Origin: Acholoe squamosa
Lineage: Eukaryota > Annelida > Polychaeta > Phyllodocida > Polynoidae
Direction: 5' to 3'
DNA: 64,000 nucleotides
NCBI GenBank assembly: GCA_949317995.1
Contig: OX439052.1
Span: forward strand, 38,131,932-38,195,931
Part shown: one piece after another, positions 30,180-43,034 of the stretch
Position numbering within the stretch: the stretch's first letter is position 1
Layout of the letters: every line of letters starts with the position of its first letter
Translations under genes and position numbers: made by a program
Notes under the pieces: model-generated
What the model was told of the DNA's origin: nothing
The model's database searches: none
Seen by the model: only the letters and a program-made list of their open reading frames with translations

Positions 30180-33100
30180 GGGCGCCTTCATTTTATCACA
30201 TTAATTAAAACATTATGATTATGCCTCTTGATAGTATAGACTATTGTGACAGCACGATGCATGCATGCGCGCGTGCATGCACTGTCTTATTATATTTGTT
30301 AAGGGAAGGGTAATTACCTACCGTTATTATAATCATGGTTCCCACACTGGGACTTCTCCCCCCTCAGAACTGTTTCCTCCTCGGTGAATGGACTCTCTTA
30401 GTGATTCTCTGGGCATCCAAATGGATATTTACATACACCACTCGTCACGTTATAACACTCAGAAACATTGAACAAGCTTAAGGCTACAAGCTATGACAGT
30501 TCACAATATGTGTCAGTATAGTTCTCACACCTTGTGTTTTCACAGCTTGTGTTCCCACGCCTTGTGGGTAAGTGATGACGGGCTGGGGTCAGTGGTGACA
30601 CTCAATTACTTAAAAGGCCATGTCTGATATTGGCTATAAATCACTTGCGACACACTCCTTGCAATTGTAATGACATGTCATACCTTAAATTACAAGTTTA
30701 TAAATGGACAGTCTTACCAATCAACAGTAAGATCAGTTACATTCTTTATATTTTTTTTTACCATGCGATGGAGCTGGAAAAACAGCGCTTTCTTATGGAC
30801 AGTGATTCAGAAACTTTGGTATCCAATTTTGTATCATCCATTATCTATGGCTTAAGATTGAGTGTTCCATTGATTTAGATATATCATTTAGAGCTGAACA
30901 GATCATGTACTGCTGCAATCTGGTGGTGAAATTCTAAACTGATATCACTCCCTTCAGTTGGATGGGCTGACACATCTAAGACTTGAATTAATTCATTTCC
31001 TTATTCAGATCTTTAGAATTTCATTATGTTAAAATTGACCTTTCAGTATTTCTTAATGGTTAGAAACACATTTTATATGACATAACACATGGTGCGTTTC
31101 CAAAAACATTGAATCTATTATTCTTTGGGGTTTTCACTTACATTCTTAACAAAATATTTTACAGTGTAAAAATACACTTTGCCAAAGTACATTTACCTTC
31201 TTTACCTTTTTAAATTGATCTTTTTCACGAGTGTGTTGTACTTAAATCCACTAAGACTAAACAGAAAGTAAACACAAGCTGTATTTTATATATAGAATGA
31301 CTTTTATTTTGGAATTTTATCTATGGTACATTACCTTACATCAGACCTACTGCTGGTACTGATGTTGAAAATTCCCCTATTTGTGCATGTGTACATATTT
31401 TACACATACCCGTAAGTCTTGTTATTTCAAAAATATATACTTCACAATCTTCAATTGTTGCCATAGTGGATTCTGGCTTAAGGATTCACACTGTGAATTG
31501 AATACCCTTTAGAGAATATTCTTAATATGAAAATGAGTTCAGTAACGATGTGAACTCGAAGCTTTCACATTTAGTAGTGTAAATTACTTGTATCTGTAAC
31601 ATAATATATATTTATTTACATCTACAGGAACAAAATACATCAAGTTATGATAAGTGCTATCCCTAATAAAACAACCTGTACATCAACTAATAACTTCATT
31701 ATTTTATTGTAACAACTCTTATTCTAACATCAAGTTATGACATTACTTTTTCTATGTTACAAAAAGGACGATTGTAGACTATGCCCTAAGTGTTGCATTA
31801 ATAAGAGCTTTCCTACTCTTATTTTATGTGTCCACAATATGACACTCTGTTTCAAGTAAGAGGCATATTCTCAGAAGAAATAAGATGTTGTGTTATTACA
31901 ACAAAGATAATGACGACTGTATCGTACGTCTATTGGCAGTGCTAAATGTCTATTGGAAAAAAAAATATCTTGATATATATCGTTTTCCCTGTATTCATGA
32001 ACCAATCAGGAAGAATCTATACTACTCTGTGAATTTCATCTGTTTGTAGTTCCGATAGCAACCACCAGATGTCTCCATCAGGAGCTTTTATAATACAATA
32101 CTAAGGACACTATATATGTGACAGGATCTGCGAAAAGGGCCCTTAGTACAGGATGCATTAAGGTCCCTATTCCTAGTAAATGTCACATATTGTTCAAAGT
32201 AACTATGCAATTTTACCTAGATAAGCAGTAAAATGTATGCACCCCATTCTTGTCAATTATAGGCGATACACCAGACTAAAGTAGGCACAGGTAGATATTG
32301 AATATCAATATATTTTTTGTCATATTAACCAAAGTACAAGGCAATGCATTAAGGCATCCAGTGCTTGTAAACATTTTAGAGGTAGTAATTACATCGACTT
32401 TAATGGTAAATGTAGACATTGAATTGTTGAGTTTATCACAATCGTGCTTCACCAGTTAAAACAGCAAAGTGCAATTTTTAAGGGGTTCTGTACTCGGCAA
32501 ACTGCCAAACAGAAATATATGACACTCCTATATATGTACTGTTACTTTTCAATGCCCTTATGTGCATCAATAGAACAATGTGTACATAATACTTCAAAAG
32601 TTAGTATAAAGTCACTAGTCGTGTCATTTGGTACTCACACCTGACATCCACCCACCCAGAGTCAGATTTACTACATGATGAAAAGTGGATTTTGAGTGAA
32701 AATGTAAGGAAGATCTATGAATGGAAGTGAGTGGTATGGAAGGGGAGTGTTGGCTTTTTGCAGAGAGATGCAAATAAAAACAAACAAAAAGAAAACACAA
32801 AAAAAACACACCAAAAATCGAGAATTTGCGCAAATCGTTGTGTGGCCACCTCCAGACTGGAGGCGAGGAAGACCTTTAAGGATTCCCTAAAATCAACAAC
32901 AATATGCTGGCCCTTTTTTTCACTTACTGGAACTAATCAATATAATATGCATCCTTATCTCCCCACCGGATAAATGAGTCCACATTTGTAAGGCTAATAT
33001 CCACTATCATAATGAGCCACCATTATCTTTTACACTTATGGAGAATATGAGATACATCTGGAGAGTTGGGGCTAAGTAGTACACAATATAAATTCATACA

Positions 33101-33294
33101 CCAATAGATTATATTAGTTGTAACTTTCATAAACTACTACTCTGAAATGTATACTCTACCTATCCATATCATCTTGTTATATATCCATATTAAGACTTCC
33201 ATCAAGAAAAGAACCCAGTTCCACTTGATAATACTAGAACAGCTCATTTGAAGTAATATAATACACACTTTTCTTAGATTTATCATAATAGTTA
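30180..33294. other. Intergenic between the retroelement and the SLC16 gene
   Basis: No gene recognised. A purine-pyrimidine alternating palindrome with GCATGCATGCGCGCGTGCAT lies near 30258-30285. The minus-strand 3' UTR of the SLC16 gene must lie at the right end. I searched for later exons of the signal-peptide exon at 13.8 kb and found none convincing. Confidence 0.4.
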
Positions 33295-36200
33295 TTATAT
33301 CATCTTTGCTTGCTCTTCTGAGGGTTTCAATTTGGCCTCTGCTTCCTTTCGCTTCTGCCAATTCGCTATTCTTCGGAGTGGTAAACAGATAACACCGGCT
33401 AAGAGAAGAGTGATACCGGCGAAGTAAAAGGATATAGAATAGTCTCCCGTGGCATCATATAATGCTCCTGATAAAGAAAATAGAGACAGATATGTAAGTT
33501 GAAAAGGCGTTTCTAAAGAAATATTACAAGAGGTGAGGATGTGGGTTTGATACTCCTATACTATAAACTCTGTATGATTCCCAAATACGTTGAAATGTTA
33601 GAATTTCTTCGGTGAACACGAAAGAAATTCTTGTGATTCTTTCTTCTTCTTTTTCAAAAACAAAGACAACGTTCAAAAAAGCAATCTATGTAAAAAATTA
33701 ATTTAAAAAAGAATATATATATTTGAGTGTTTGCATCAACAATTTAATGTTAAATCAAAATTATTTTTCTTTCGAAAACATTTCAAACCATATGAAGCTG
33801 ACAATAAGCCTTTAAAAAGATTATAATAGGAAGACCTTTTTTTTTGCTTTTAGATGTAAAGACTGTACCTGCTATAGGTGCCCCTATAAAGGAGGAGAAT
33901 CCTTGACACATGGTGACCAGACCAAAGGCATTGGTCAGCTTCTCCAACCCCAGTAACTCGACCATGATGATGGAGCGCAATGACACAAACACCGCTGGAA
34001 AGAGAATGGTAATTATTGAGGAAAGGGTTTTTGTTCAAAGTGACAATACCATTTTGACAGCCATGGTGCATGATATTAGGGAAAGTTCAACATTAGACAT
34101 CAATTTTGCAGAGTCCTTGCCCAGAAAACACTCCCCTGTCTCCATAGGAAGTAGGAGAAAGGTCAAGGGACCACATTATACAGATGATAAAATTTAAAAT
34201 TAATGAGCCCCAATCAAGGGACCTTAACACCTCAAACTTTTCTTACTCTACCCGGGCTCTGGCTATACGACCAATCAACTCTTCTCTCTATTACACAGTC
34301 ACAATGCCTAAACTACACTTCGGGATTTGAAGGCGACTCAGTTGTTTTCAAATCCTTCCAATAGCATTCTAAAAGACACCAGTGCGATCTGACTATAATG
34401 AAATGAATTATAATCTTGTTTAACCAAAGGACACCAACTCTTATTTTATCTTTTTTCAACTCATCTAATACCATAAAACCGTGCATATAAGCTGCACCCT
34501 CAGTTCAGAGTATTACTATAAGCCTCACCAGAGGCCTGGAATGGTCCCCATTCCTTCCTTCCATCTATATCTAAAACCCCGATTATATAAGCAGCACCCT
34601 GAGATTCTGGACATGCTATAAGCCACACTACACTGAAAACATGGAAGATCCGAAACTAGTCAGCGGTGACCACTTTAGGTCCTCAAGTTAACAATACCTA
34701 AAACTACAGCCTTAGGTAGTCAAAATGACGACTTTAGGTCGTCATCCTGATGACCTGAGTCGTCAGGATGACAATACTGACAGTACAGAGTCATCATATT
34801 GACGACTCAGGTCATCAGGATGACGACCTAAAGTCGTAATTTTGACTACCTAAAGTTGTAGTTTTAGGTATCGTCAACTTGAGGACCTAAAGTGGCCACC
34901 GCTGACTAGTTTCAGATCTTCCATGTTTTCAGTGTAGGGGTCTGCAATGGTCTATAGACTGCGGCTTATTCATGGGGTTTTATGGTACAGGAAATATAGG
35001 AAGGTGTAACTTACCTATACAGCTTCCAAAGACTGCAGCGTAAGCGGCTAATAGGCCATAGCTACCACAGAATGGAGAGCAGATAGTCGCTACACCACCA
35101 ATGATAAGCGCCATGTTATTGATGAGAAGACAGTCCGCCCATGGTCGGTCTGACACCCAACCCGCCACAACTCGGGCTACTGTGTTAGCAATACCTTGAA
35201 ATGCAAGATAGTGGGAATAGTCATCATATCTAAGGTGGTTACGAATATGACTTTCAGATAGGACAGAACATATAGGTTATGAAAACCTCTATAGATAAAG
35301 ATCACAAAGAAATGCAGTCAGAACTTGGGTTTATAAAGTAACCATACAGATAATTCATTAGCATGTGCCTCTAGTTTGCCTACTGAGAAACCATTTGCAA
35401 CAGGTTGATATAATATAGAGGTAACTAGATTTTTCATAATTAACCACCACAACACGTACATAAATGATAGGTGCTTATTCATGGTCTACTTTATGTATAT
35501 TTTAAAATGATTTGGTACATTCTCAACATTTAGATAACAGAGCTAGTGTAATGATAACATGTCCTCATACCTATGATGGATAGTAAAAATGCAGCATTTG
35601 ATCGAGGTACCCCTTTCAATATAGCGTTATCTGGTAGATACATGAAAGGCACAAAGAAACCTGGAAAATAGAAGCAAAATAATAGATAACAATCGGAATC
35701 ATAACACCATGTTCCTAAACACACTAAAAGATAGCTGATTCCAAAGCACAGTGATTCCTTTTCAAAATGTACCAACACCACTTGAACTTCTTTCAAAAGG
35801 AACCTGAAGGCACTTTGATTTGAAACCTGCTCATAGATGATACCTGGCTTACATAATAATGTCATCATCACGCAGGGTTTGGTAGATCCACTATAGCAAT
35901 ACAATTAAGGATGACCGTCCACTAATGAAGGACTATTGGTACCATAGGAATAGTTCACACCGGAATGACGCCCTGAATGTTCAACCGATGTCCTTATGAG
36001 ATAAAAAAAATACTGATTGATGCTCATTCTATATATTCCTGATTTGAGACTCTCTAGACTGTGCTGAAATAAATCAACTGATGAGAACACACTTTTATTT
36101 CATGGTAAGAATGAGTCTACTATAGAATTCTATAGGAACATCATTCCTGGTGGAGGCGGGTGGAAAATGTTTGTCTTTCTTCACGGTCCGTGTTTTCCAT

Positions 36201-39200
36201 CCACTCTGGGGCTCACGCATGCGCGGCGCGGTACCTTACAAAATCCAAGATGGCGACAATAACATTGCCGATCGGGGAAAATGGTGAATAAAATGTGAGT
36301 TTTTCTGTAATTACTACTGTAAAACCATGAAATAAATACAGAGTTCCACTGTAAAGTACATGTCTCCACTCTCATTTTCTGCACTTGTGGTTGTCACTCT
36401 TGTATTAGACACAATGAAAAGTTTGCATACGCATTGATTGCTTTGCCATATAAAAGGAAAATAAACAAACAACAAAAAAACATCAAAAAACCTCCATTTA
36501 GTTTTCCATATCCTGGTTCAAGCCTATAATGTGCCAAAGTCCAAATGGGCTTAAATGTTAGACCTTTCCATTTATTGAACAAGTCTAAAGGTGTAAGATG
36601 AAGTAAGTAGCTTTCAGCAGCAATTATCAAAATCAATGACATCCACTTAGATACAAGACTACAAGCTTAATGTGGTTGGTATACAATAACTGACTACTTA
36701 ATCCTCGCAACTCAAGTGTTTGTGAGTGATGACTAGAAGTTTCAAGGACTCCTTGTTCACAGTCAATACAGAGATACATCTGAAGTTTTGGTTGGGGGCT
36801 ATAATCTGGCATATTAGAAGAGATCAATTAGTTGACCTAAAGTGGTCACCGCTGACTAGTTTCGGATCTTCCATGTTTTCAGTGTGGTAAATACAAGAGA
36901 CTAATACAAGACACTATATGTGACCCATCCTAACAAAGTGGTACTGAAGTCATTAGAAACATTTAGAAACCTAGATATGGCCTTTTCAAGGGGTATAGTG
37001 TCAAAAATATCAGATTTATCAAAATTGATATTTTAGCATTTTTCTAACATATGGGTAGATATCTTTCAGAATTCCTGCTTACTAAACTAAATCTATGCCC
37101 CAAATGTTTAAAAGACATAGCTATAGTTTTCATGGTTATAAAGAATTACATAGGAATTATATAGGATTCATGAATTATTATATGTTTGATATGTCAATTA
37201 TCTCAGTTTAATCAATTTTTGATTGATTCTACTAAATTTATTGACAGAAGATCTGTAGAGGACCACATGGTTCAGATATGCAAGTGTTATATACCAAATG
37301 AAAGCCCTTGGTGAGCTGTGAATGAATATGCCAATAACTAAACATTTTGCATGTGCGCCTTCCGAACCATTTTGTAAGGATGGGTCACATATTATGATAT
37401 GGGGATCTTAAAATATGGGAAGGTATGGCAAAACTGAGTTCCTTTCTTTAGGTGTATTCAGTTACAGTATCAAGTGGCTATATTTTGTTAAATCTACTTC
37501 TAAATTTTGATTTATGCATCACTGAAGACAAAATACTTTTTTTTGTGTGAAAAAGTCTATGTCAGGAGGGTCTTGCCAAAAGTAAACGAGGAAGAACCTC
37601 AATAATTTTTTCAGAGATTACTGATGGAAACGTCTAAATCATCTAAATCATTTTCACAGTATTGCCAAATAACTTCTCAGTAATGGGGTGCATAGAAAAT
37701 AGAGAATGGACAAATTACACTTCTATCCCATGCCATATTCTTCATGATATAGGTCAATTCAACTTTATGGTCATTACAGGTGATTTAGATACCTCCAGCA
37801 CACATGCAGTTTTAACCAGCCATGCACATTTTAACCTGTGGACTGACGAGTTTACTTTTAGCAATAGGAAAACGTGCACGTTTTACTTTTCTGGTTCATA
37901 TTTCTCTTTTGGCAAGACCCTCCTGCTCAGTTATAAATCACACGACTGAATCGTAAATGCATTTTTATCAATATCTTAAAAGTGATACAGTCCGATATTT
38001 TCCATTTTTTAAATCCTATTCAAATGTGTTTCAGGTGTGAATGGACCATTTTTTTAGTATCTTTTTGCATGTAAAAACTTAGAAAGGGGTCCCATGGAAA
38101 TAGCCATAGACATTTTACAGTGTATTTCCAATGGATGGACTTTTGGTATGCATGCCAAAAGTAGAAAATTGGGTATAGATCTAACATTTCCTTCAAATAT
38201 GAGCTCAATTATGGGTAAGGAGAGCAAATAATGCAGTTACCAGGTGATTATTTGAGAAGATTGATTTTTGAGCCTCAACCATCGGACTATACCACTTTAA
38301 CCTGTACTGTAACACTAGTAGGGCTTCACCCATCTGTGATACAGAAATCTTTCCCCACTGGTAAATCAATAGTTTCTTCTACTTGAAAACATGTGCTAAA
38401 ATTGTCCCTAGGTGCTCAAAATCTTCAGGATGTCACACTGTCACTTTTTTTTACCCATATGCCAATTTACTGGGAACTATTGAAATTGTCGCCATCTATC
38501 ATTTAAAAAAAAACCTACATCATCAGCATCAACTTTTAAGACCCAAGGCTCACTAACCACACACTCAGAAATATCTATGTATGTGTGTCTTAGTATGTAC
38601 CTGTAGACAGAGGTGAATGACCGCAGAATACATTTTCATCAATCGACTGTTAGGGGGCCTGTCTCCTATGTCACCGAGAGCGAAGCCCACATGGGAGACA
38701 GGTCCCTTATATTAGGATGGGTCAATGAAAGTGTACATTCCATCTTCACCTAAAGAAGTCATATGACTAGTGGTGCAAGTTGTAAGTAGATGGCTGGGAG
38801 TTGTGTGGATCGTCACTCTTTATCAGGCGGTGTTTTTCAAAGAAAATAAAAGTAAAAACTTCTCTGCCTTACTGTAAAATCAATTAGACAATGATTCAGT
38901 GTAAATCAGTTTAAGACCATCCTCACCTGTCATACATAGGAAACAGGAGACTCCATATACTGCAAAGACTGGATTCTTCATTAGCGAGAAATCCATCATT
39001 TCTCCGAGTGTATCTGCAAATGACTTGCATACCTGCAAACATCCTTTACGACTTCCAGGCTCAGCTTCTTTTGTATTCTCCTTAGGAATACTAGTGACAC
39101 TCTGTGTATAACTAATGTCCTTATTTGACATTTTGTACTCAGGAAGATTTTGAACGCTCCCGCTGTAGAATATATCCTTTCGATACATAGGCCTTTTGAT

Positions 39201-41538
39201 ATCCTGTGCCCGCTGGTGAAGCTCTGGGTGTCCACCTTTTTTGTGGCACCTATGAAGGTGATTTTCACTTTTCGAAAACTGTCTTGAAACCAATGATGGC
39301 TTGGCGGTGATATGGGGTGGGCAAAGATCATGCATGGAGTGCATATAACCTTGGTCCACACCAGCAGCCATTTTGTTCCTGAGAATCTCACTCGGTTCAA
39401 GACTATGTGAGTTACTTATGCCATTCACAAGAGGCTTCTTCTCATGCACATTCATGGTTATATTTGTATTGTCTGTATTTTCAATATAAACCTCGATAGT
39501 TTTTGAATTACCACACTCCCCATTTTCAACTTGTGTCACTGTATTCTTCTTTTGATAGGAAGCTTCAAGTGGCCGGAAAAGAGCACCCATAACTACACCA
39601 TTCAAGGATATTCCAGCAACAATGATAGTTGCACCCTTCCAACCATAGTAAGCAATAAGGCGTTCGGTTAGGGGTGCAAACACAAATGCGCCAATACCTG
39701 AGCCACAGACGGCTATTCCAGTGGCAAATGCTCGCTTCTTCTCAAAGTAATACCCAACCATCACAATGGCTGGTAGGTACATGAGGCCGAACCCAGCACC
39801 TGCAAATATAAATGGAGAAATTTAGTCTGCATTTGAACAAATACTTACTTGGGGGTCAATGATACCGAACAAGTTGAACTGTGTAAGTATGAAAGCTCTT
39901 TCTCTGAAGGATGTAACCTATTATGAGTTTTTTTTTATTAATGGTACTATAACAGTGAAAATTCTACAAATACTGGAAATTGCTTACAAATGAAAAGTTG
40001 TATAGTGTTGGACGTATTTTGGATGATAAGTAGCGGACTTGGCCAGCTGTTTGGAATATCAGGTTGGAATCCAGGCTGGTCACTGCTCTAAGAATTTTAG
40101 AGAGTATCAATATTGATAGTTCAGAGGTGTTCAAATCATCCTTCATGGAATTGAAACCCCCAGAGAAAAAGCATTCATATGGTTACATTTTGTATCTAAA
40201 TCCAGTGATATAAACAGTAAATATTTTACACCACCCTATGGTGAAATAGTATTTTACGCTCCTCCCCTCTTAATCCAACCACTGCTAAGCTAATGAAAAA
40301 TGATCACCCCCTTACCTCCAAGTGCCCCATAAGTCAAGATAAGCACATTAATGTTGGGAGAGAAGATGGAGAGGATGAAGGCTATACAGGCTACAATACT
40401 TCCAGCAATGGTGACGGCACGGCATCCAAACCGATTTGCTAAAGCACTCGTTATTGGACCTGAAGTAGAGATAAAAGAGAATGAGTTATATTTCTTCAAT
40501 TCAATAAAGTGTGAAGATGGCTCATGCGATGAGTTATTCTGAGAAAATATTGTTGGCATTTTTCTTTACTTAACTTTACACATCACATACATAGGATAAT
40601 TTGTTATTCCTATCTGGCATAAGATTGCAGCCTAATATTATCATTACATAGCACATTTTAGCAAAAGAGGATGCCAATTTTCTGGATAAAAGCCAAATAA
40701 CATCCGACAAATTCGGCAATGTGTACGTAAACAGGGTGCAATTTATGACGATTGCCAAACCACCGCATTGACACAAGCACCCCTATTTTGCCAGCTATTT
40801 TCATGGGTTCATCCTCTGCCATATATTAGGTGACACTGTTTTTATTCCTCCCATACTTATATACTTGTAGTTACTATAACCACAAACAAGAGCAGTACAT
40901 TGGATGTAACAAATGGATTTAGGTAAAAGCACAAAAACATTTGAAAGGCATTCTGTCCTAAAAATGGAATCAGTTTTAGGCAAATTTGAAAAATCACAGC
41001 CAATATTCAGGTTTAAGTTTTATTCAAACTTGCTGAACACTAGCTGTCTTTGCAGTGTGAGTATGATCGAATATTTTTTTAAATGTTATGGCTAAAGTCC
41101 TACAGCCATCAAAGAAATGACACTTCATTATATTATACTGATTATAAGCATTCCAAGATCAGGCATATTAACACTGTATTTAAGATCTAAAGACATTTTT
41201 GCAGCAGAAAATGTAAATAATATTAAGATTTACTTACCCATGGAGAGGTACATGCCGTTTAGCACCGATCCCACCCAGGACGTCTTACTTTTAGAATCAC
41301 CATAGTACCGTAAGAACTCGAGGAAGAATATACCGAATGAGAAACAAACTCCGTCAACAATGACATTACAGATGAATGATGCAAACATAATCATCCAACC
41401 ATAACCACCATCAGGTGGAACTGGTGGTGCCACCTCACAGGAATCGGTGGAACTGGACTCCGGCTTCTCTTTTTGTAGTTTTGTATTTGTGACTCCATCT
41501 TTGGGATGTTCATTGCTGTTACTCCCTTTACCCGCCAT
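33295..41538 (-). CDS. SLC16-type monocarboxylate transporter-like protein, 7 coding exons
   Basis: Exons in transcript order: 41238-41538, 40316-40459, 38927-39799, 35571-35660, 35015-35194, 33869-33994, 33295-33467. All junctions are GT/AG, all six introns are phase 1, and the sum is 1887 nt (628 residues plus stop). ATG at 41536-41538 directly follows an acceptor (TATATTCAG), so a 5' UTR exon lies further right. The product is a 12-span MFS carrier of the plasma membrane. The MCT signature DGGYGW lies just before span 1, and the second signature, [20 protein letters not shown], opens exon 3. Exon 3 also encodes the long cytosolic loop between spans 6 and 7 (about 190 polar residues). Later spans include GWVSDRPW and [20 protein letters not shown]. 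The substrate could be monocarboxylates or another small organic acid and cannot be assigned. Introns hold MITEs. Confidence 0.93.
34631..34934. mobile_element. 304-bp foldback MITE, Tc1/mariner-like (TA duplication)
   Basis: Starts CACTGAAAAC, ends GTTTTCAGTG and is flanked by TA on both sides. The two halves are inverted copies over about 140 bp each with scattered mismatches, so the transcript would form one long hairpin. It lies in the intron between SLC16 exons 5 and 6. Confidence 0.85.
36216..36257 (+). promoter_or_regulatory. NRF1-like plus YY1-like site pair
   Basis: CGCATGCGC (36216-36224) is followed about 20 bp later by CAAGATGGCGAC (36246-36257), typical of TATA-less start regions. 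The ATG within opens only 13 codons ([13 protein letters not shown]). It lies inside SLC16 intron 3 on the opposite strand; the transcript, if any, is unknown. Confidence 0.4.
36834..36884. repeat. Single-arm remnant of the TA-flanked MITE
   Basis: GACCTAAAGTGG to TTTTCAGTG matches the right arm of the element at 34631-34934 with a few changes. The other arm is absent. Confidence 0.75.
37563..37925. mobile_element. 363-bp MITE with 20-bp perfect inverted ends
   Basis: Left end CAGGAGGGTCTTGCCAAAAG (37563-37582) is exactly inverted at 37906-37925. The next 60 bp recur at 50511-50590. No clear target duplication. It lies in an SLC16 intron. Confidence 0.8.
38653..38707. repeat. Short foldback
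   Basis: GGGCCTGTCTCCTATGT is inverted as ACATGGGAGACAGGTCCC around a 16-nt loop. Confidence 0.5.
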
Positions 41539-41650
41539 CTGAATATATAAAAAAAGAAAACATTTAGAATTTTGGCATTGAGTTATGATATAGTAAAGCT
41601 GCAATTTTATCAAGTCCTTAATGCTTGCAAAACTGATGAATTTTTAATGG

Positions 41651-41721
41651 AAAACCTCCGCTTAGCTGGAGGATTTGCCACAAAACCTCCGTGGCAAATC
41701 CTCCAGCTCCAAGGAGGTTTT
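41651..41721. ncRNA. Pre-miRNA-sized hairpin
   Basis: Arms 41651-41681 and 41691-41721 pair over 31 bp with one block of four mismatches and a 9-nt loop. Total 71 nt, upstream of the SLC16 coding start and within its 5' UTR intron if that exists. It could equally be a small foldback repeat, since the loop repeats the arm's AAAACCTCC. Expression is unknown. Confidence 0.3.
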
Positions 41722-41886
41722 CTTACTTATACTCCATCCACAGAAGCTTATACAACAGTAAAACCATGAATATAAGCATATTTTGACATAAACTGTAGAG
41801 GCCTAGAAGAGGATTTGAATCTTCTATACTGGCTGTGAATCAAAGCTATGATAAATATATGGTCTTCCAGGTTACAAGCACCAGTA

Positions 41887-41957
41887 ATCTCAATAGTGTA
41901 GTGGTTAGCAAGTTTGACTTTGAATCACAGAATGTGGGTTCAAAACTACATGGGGAC
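41887..41957 (+). repeat. tRNA-Gln(TTG)-like sequence, pseudogene or SINE head
   Basis: TAGTGTAGTGGTTAGCA matches an A-box and D-arm, ACTTTGAAT an anticodon loop reading TTG, and GTGGGTTCAAAAC a B-box. The T stem pairs, the anticodon stem has one mismatch, and the acceptor stem does not pair well, so a working tRNA is unlikely. Confidence 0.5.
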
Positions 41958-42127
41958 AATGTTTTTAACATAGCTACACATAAAAAGTAAAAGGGGTATA
42001 TGTAAAAGGACTCTCTGAAGCCCCTCTTATCCTGTTGGCATTCAGGGGATATTCATTGTAATACATTATCTTTAGAATTTGTTGCAAAATTGACAATGGC
42101 CTACTGAGACTGAAAATAAAATCACAC

Positions 42128-42191
42128 TAGTGGTTTAAACTTTTGTGGTCTAGATCTCTAGTCCCAGGCCTTAACCACTATACTACATTGA
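42128..42191 (-). repeat. tRNA-like sequence on the minus strand, SINE head
   Basis: The reverse strand reads GTAGTATAGTGGTTAAGGCC (A-box/D-arm) and then an anticodon-arm-like GGGACTAGAGATCTAGA. The B-box is degenerate. Confidence 0.4.
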
Positions 42192-42287
42192 CTGGTCAGT
42201 ACCCTGTTTATCTATAATCTATTACCCAGTCATAGTGGTAGCTAATCACCACTCAGTAGATGTTCTAACACCCAATGTATCAGCTGA

Positions 42288-42360
42288 GGTCTCATGGTGT
42301 AATGGTTAGCACATGAGCCTCAGGATCCCAGCACTGTCTGGTGCGTGAGTACGGATCCCA
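42288..42360 (+). repeat. tRNA-like sequence with strong A-box
   Basis: GGTCTCATGGTGTAATGGTT followed by AGCAC is nearly the 5' half of an animal tRNA-Gln. The 3' half has TACGGATCCCA in place of a normal T arm. Pseudogene or SINE head. Confidence 0.45.
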
Positions 42361-42397
42361 TAGGTGACAGAGGAATTTCATCTGCTCTTCAAAAATG

Positions 42398-42510
42398 ACC
42401 TGATTCATAAAACCTGCTGCTACACTTGGCCTGTTTCACAAAACCTCCTCCCAGACCTGACCTAATTCACAAAACCTCCTGGCAGAACTGACCTAATTCA
42501 TAAACCTCCT
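42398..42510 (+). repeat. Short tandem array, about 36-bp period
   Basis: Three to four units of a GACCTAATTCACAAAACCTCC type, each followed by a variable 10-15 bp. Confidence 0.7.
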
Positions 42511-43034
42511 GCTGGCCCTCCCAACTGTAGAATGTAGGAAATAAACCTACAGTTGGAACAATGGGGTACAGAGCCAGGTGGAGTATAACCTTGGTTAAGT
42601 CTACGTTTTTTTTCCATAACTGGTAGCTTCCTGGCCTAGACTAGTTAGAATGGTCACATGACTGTGAATAAGGTCAAGAGGTCATGACGTCACACACAGT
42701 TATGGTGGTTGCTTTTCAGCCACCTGTCTGCCTCTGCTCCTGGTGGGCAGTGATAATGGAATTTAAAATGATTTGGGCTGAATTAGGAACCAAGATAACA
42801 AACTCCAAGCTCTAATGGAAATAGAAAGCCGGGGACCCTAAACTGTCCCTATGCCATCCATCAGTGACTGAAGGCTGTCAGCCAGCCATCAGTTAATATT
42901 TTGTGTATGCAAAGATGACGGTCACATGACCATTCTGACGCATCGAGGCCATGAAGCTACAAGCTACTGAGAAACCCCATAGCCTTAATCAAGAAATTCC
43001 TCACTTGTGCAACCATTAAGCCTGTTACAAAGTG

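Noticed and set aside
30340-30480. Second exon of the signal-peptide gene after a CCCCCCTCAG acceptor
   Set aside because: The frames that follow do not continue the expected Cys/Asp-rich domain and stop quickly.
41887-41957. Functional tRNA-Gln gene
   Set aside because: The acceptor stem does not pair and the anticodon stem has a mismatch. Pseudogene or SINE head is more likely.
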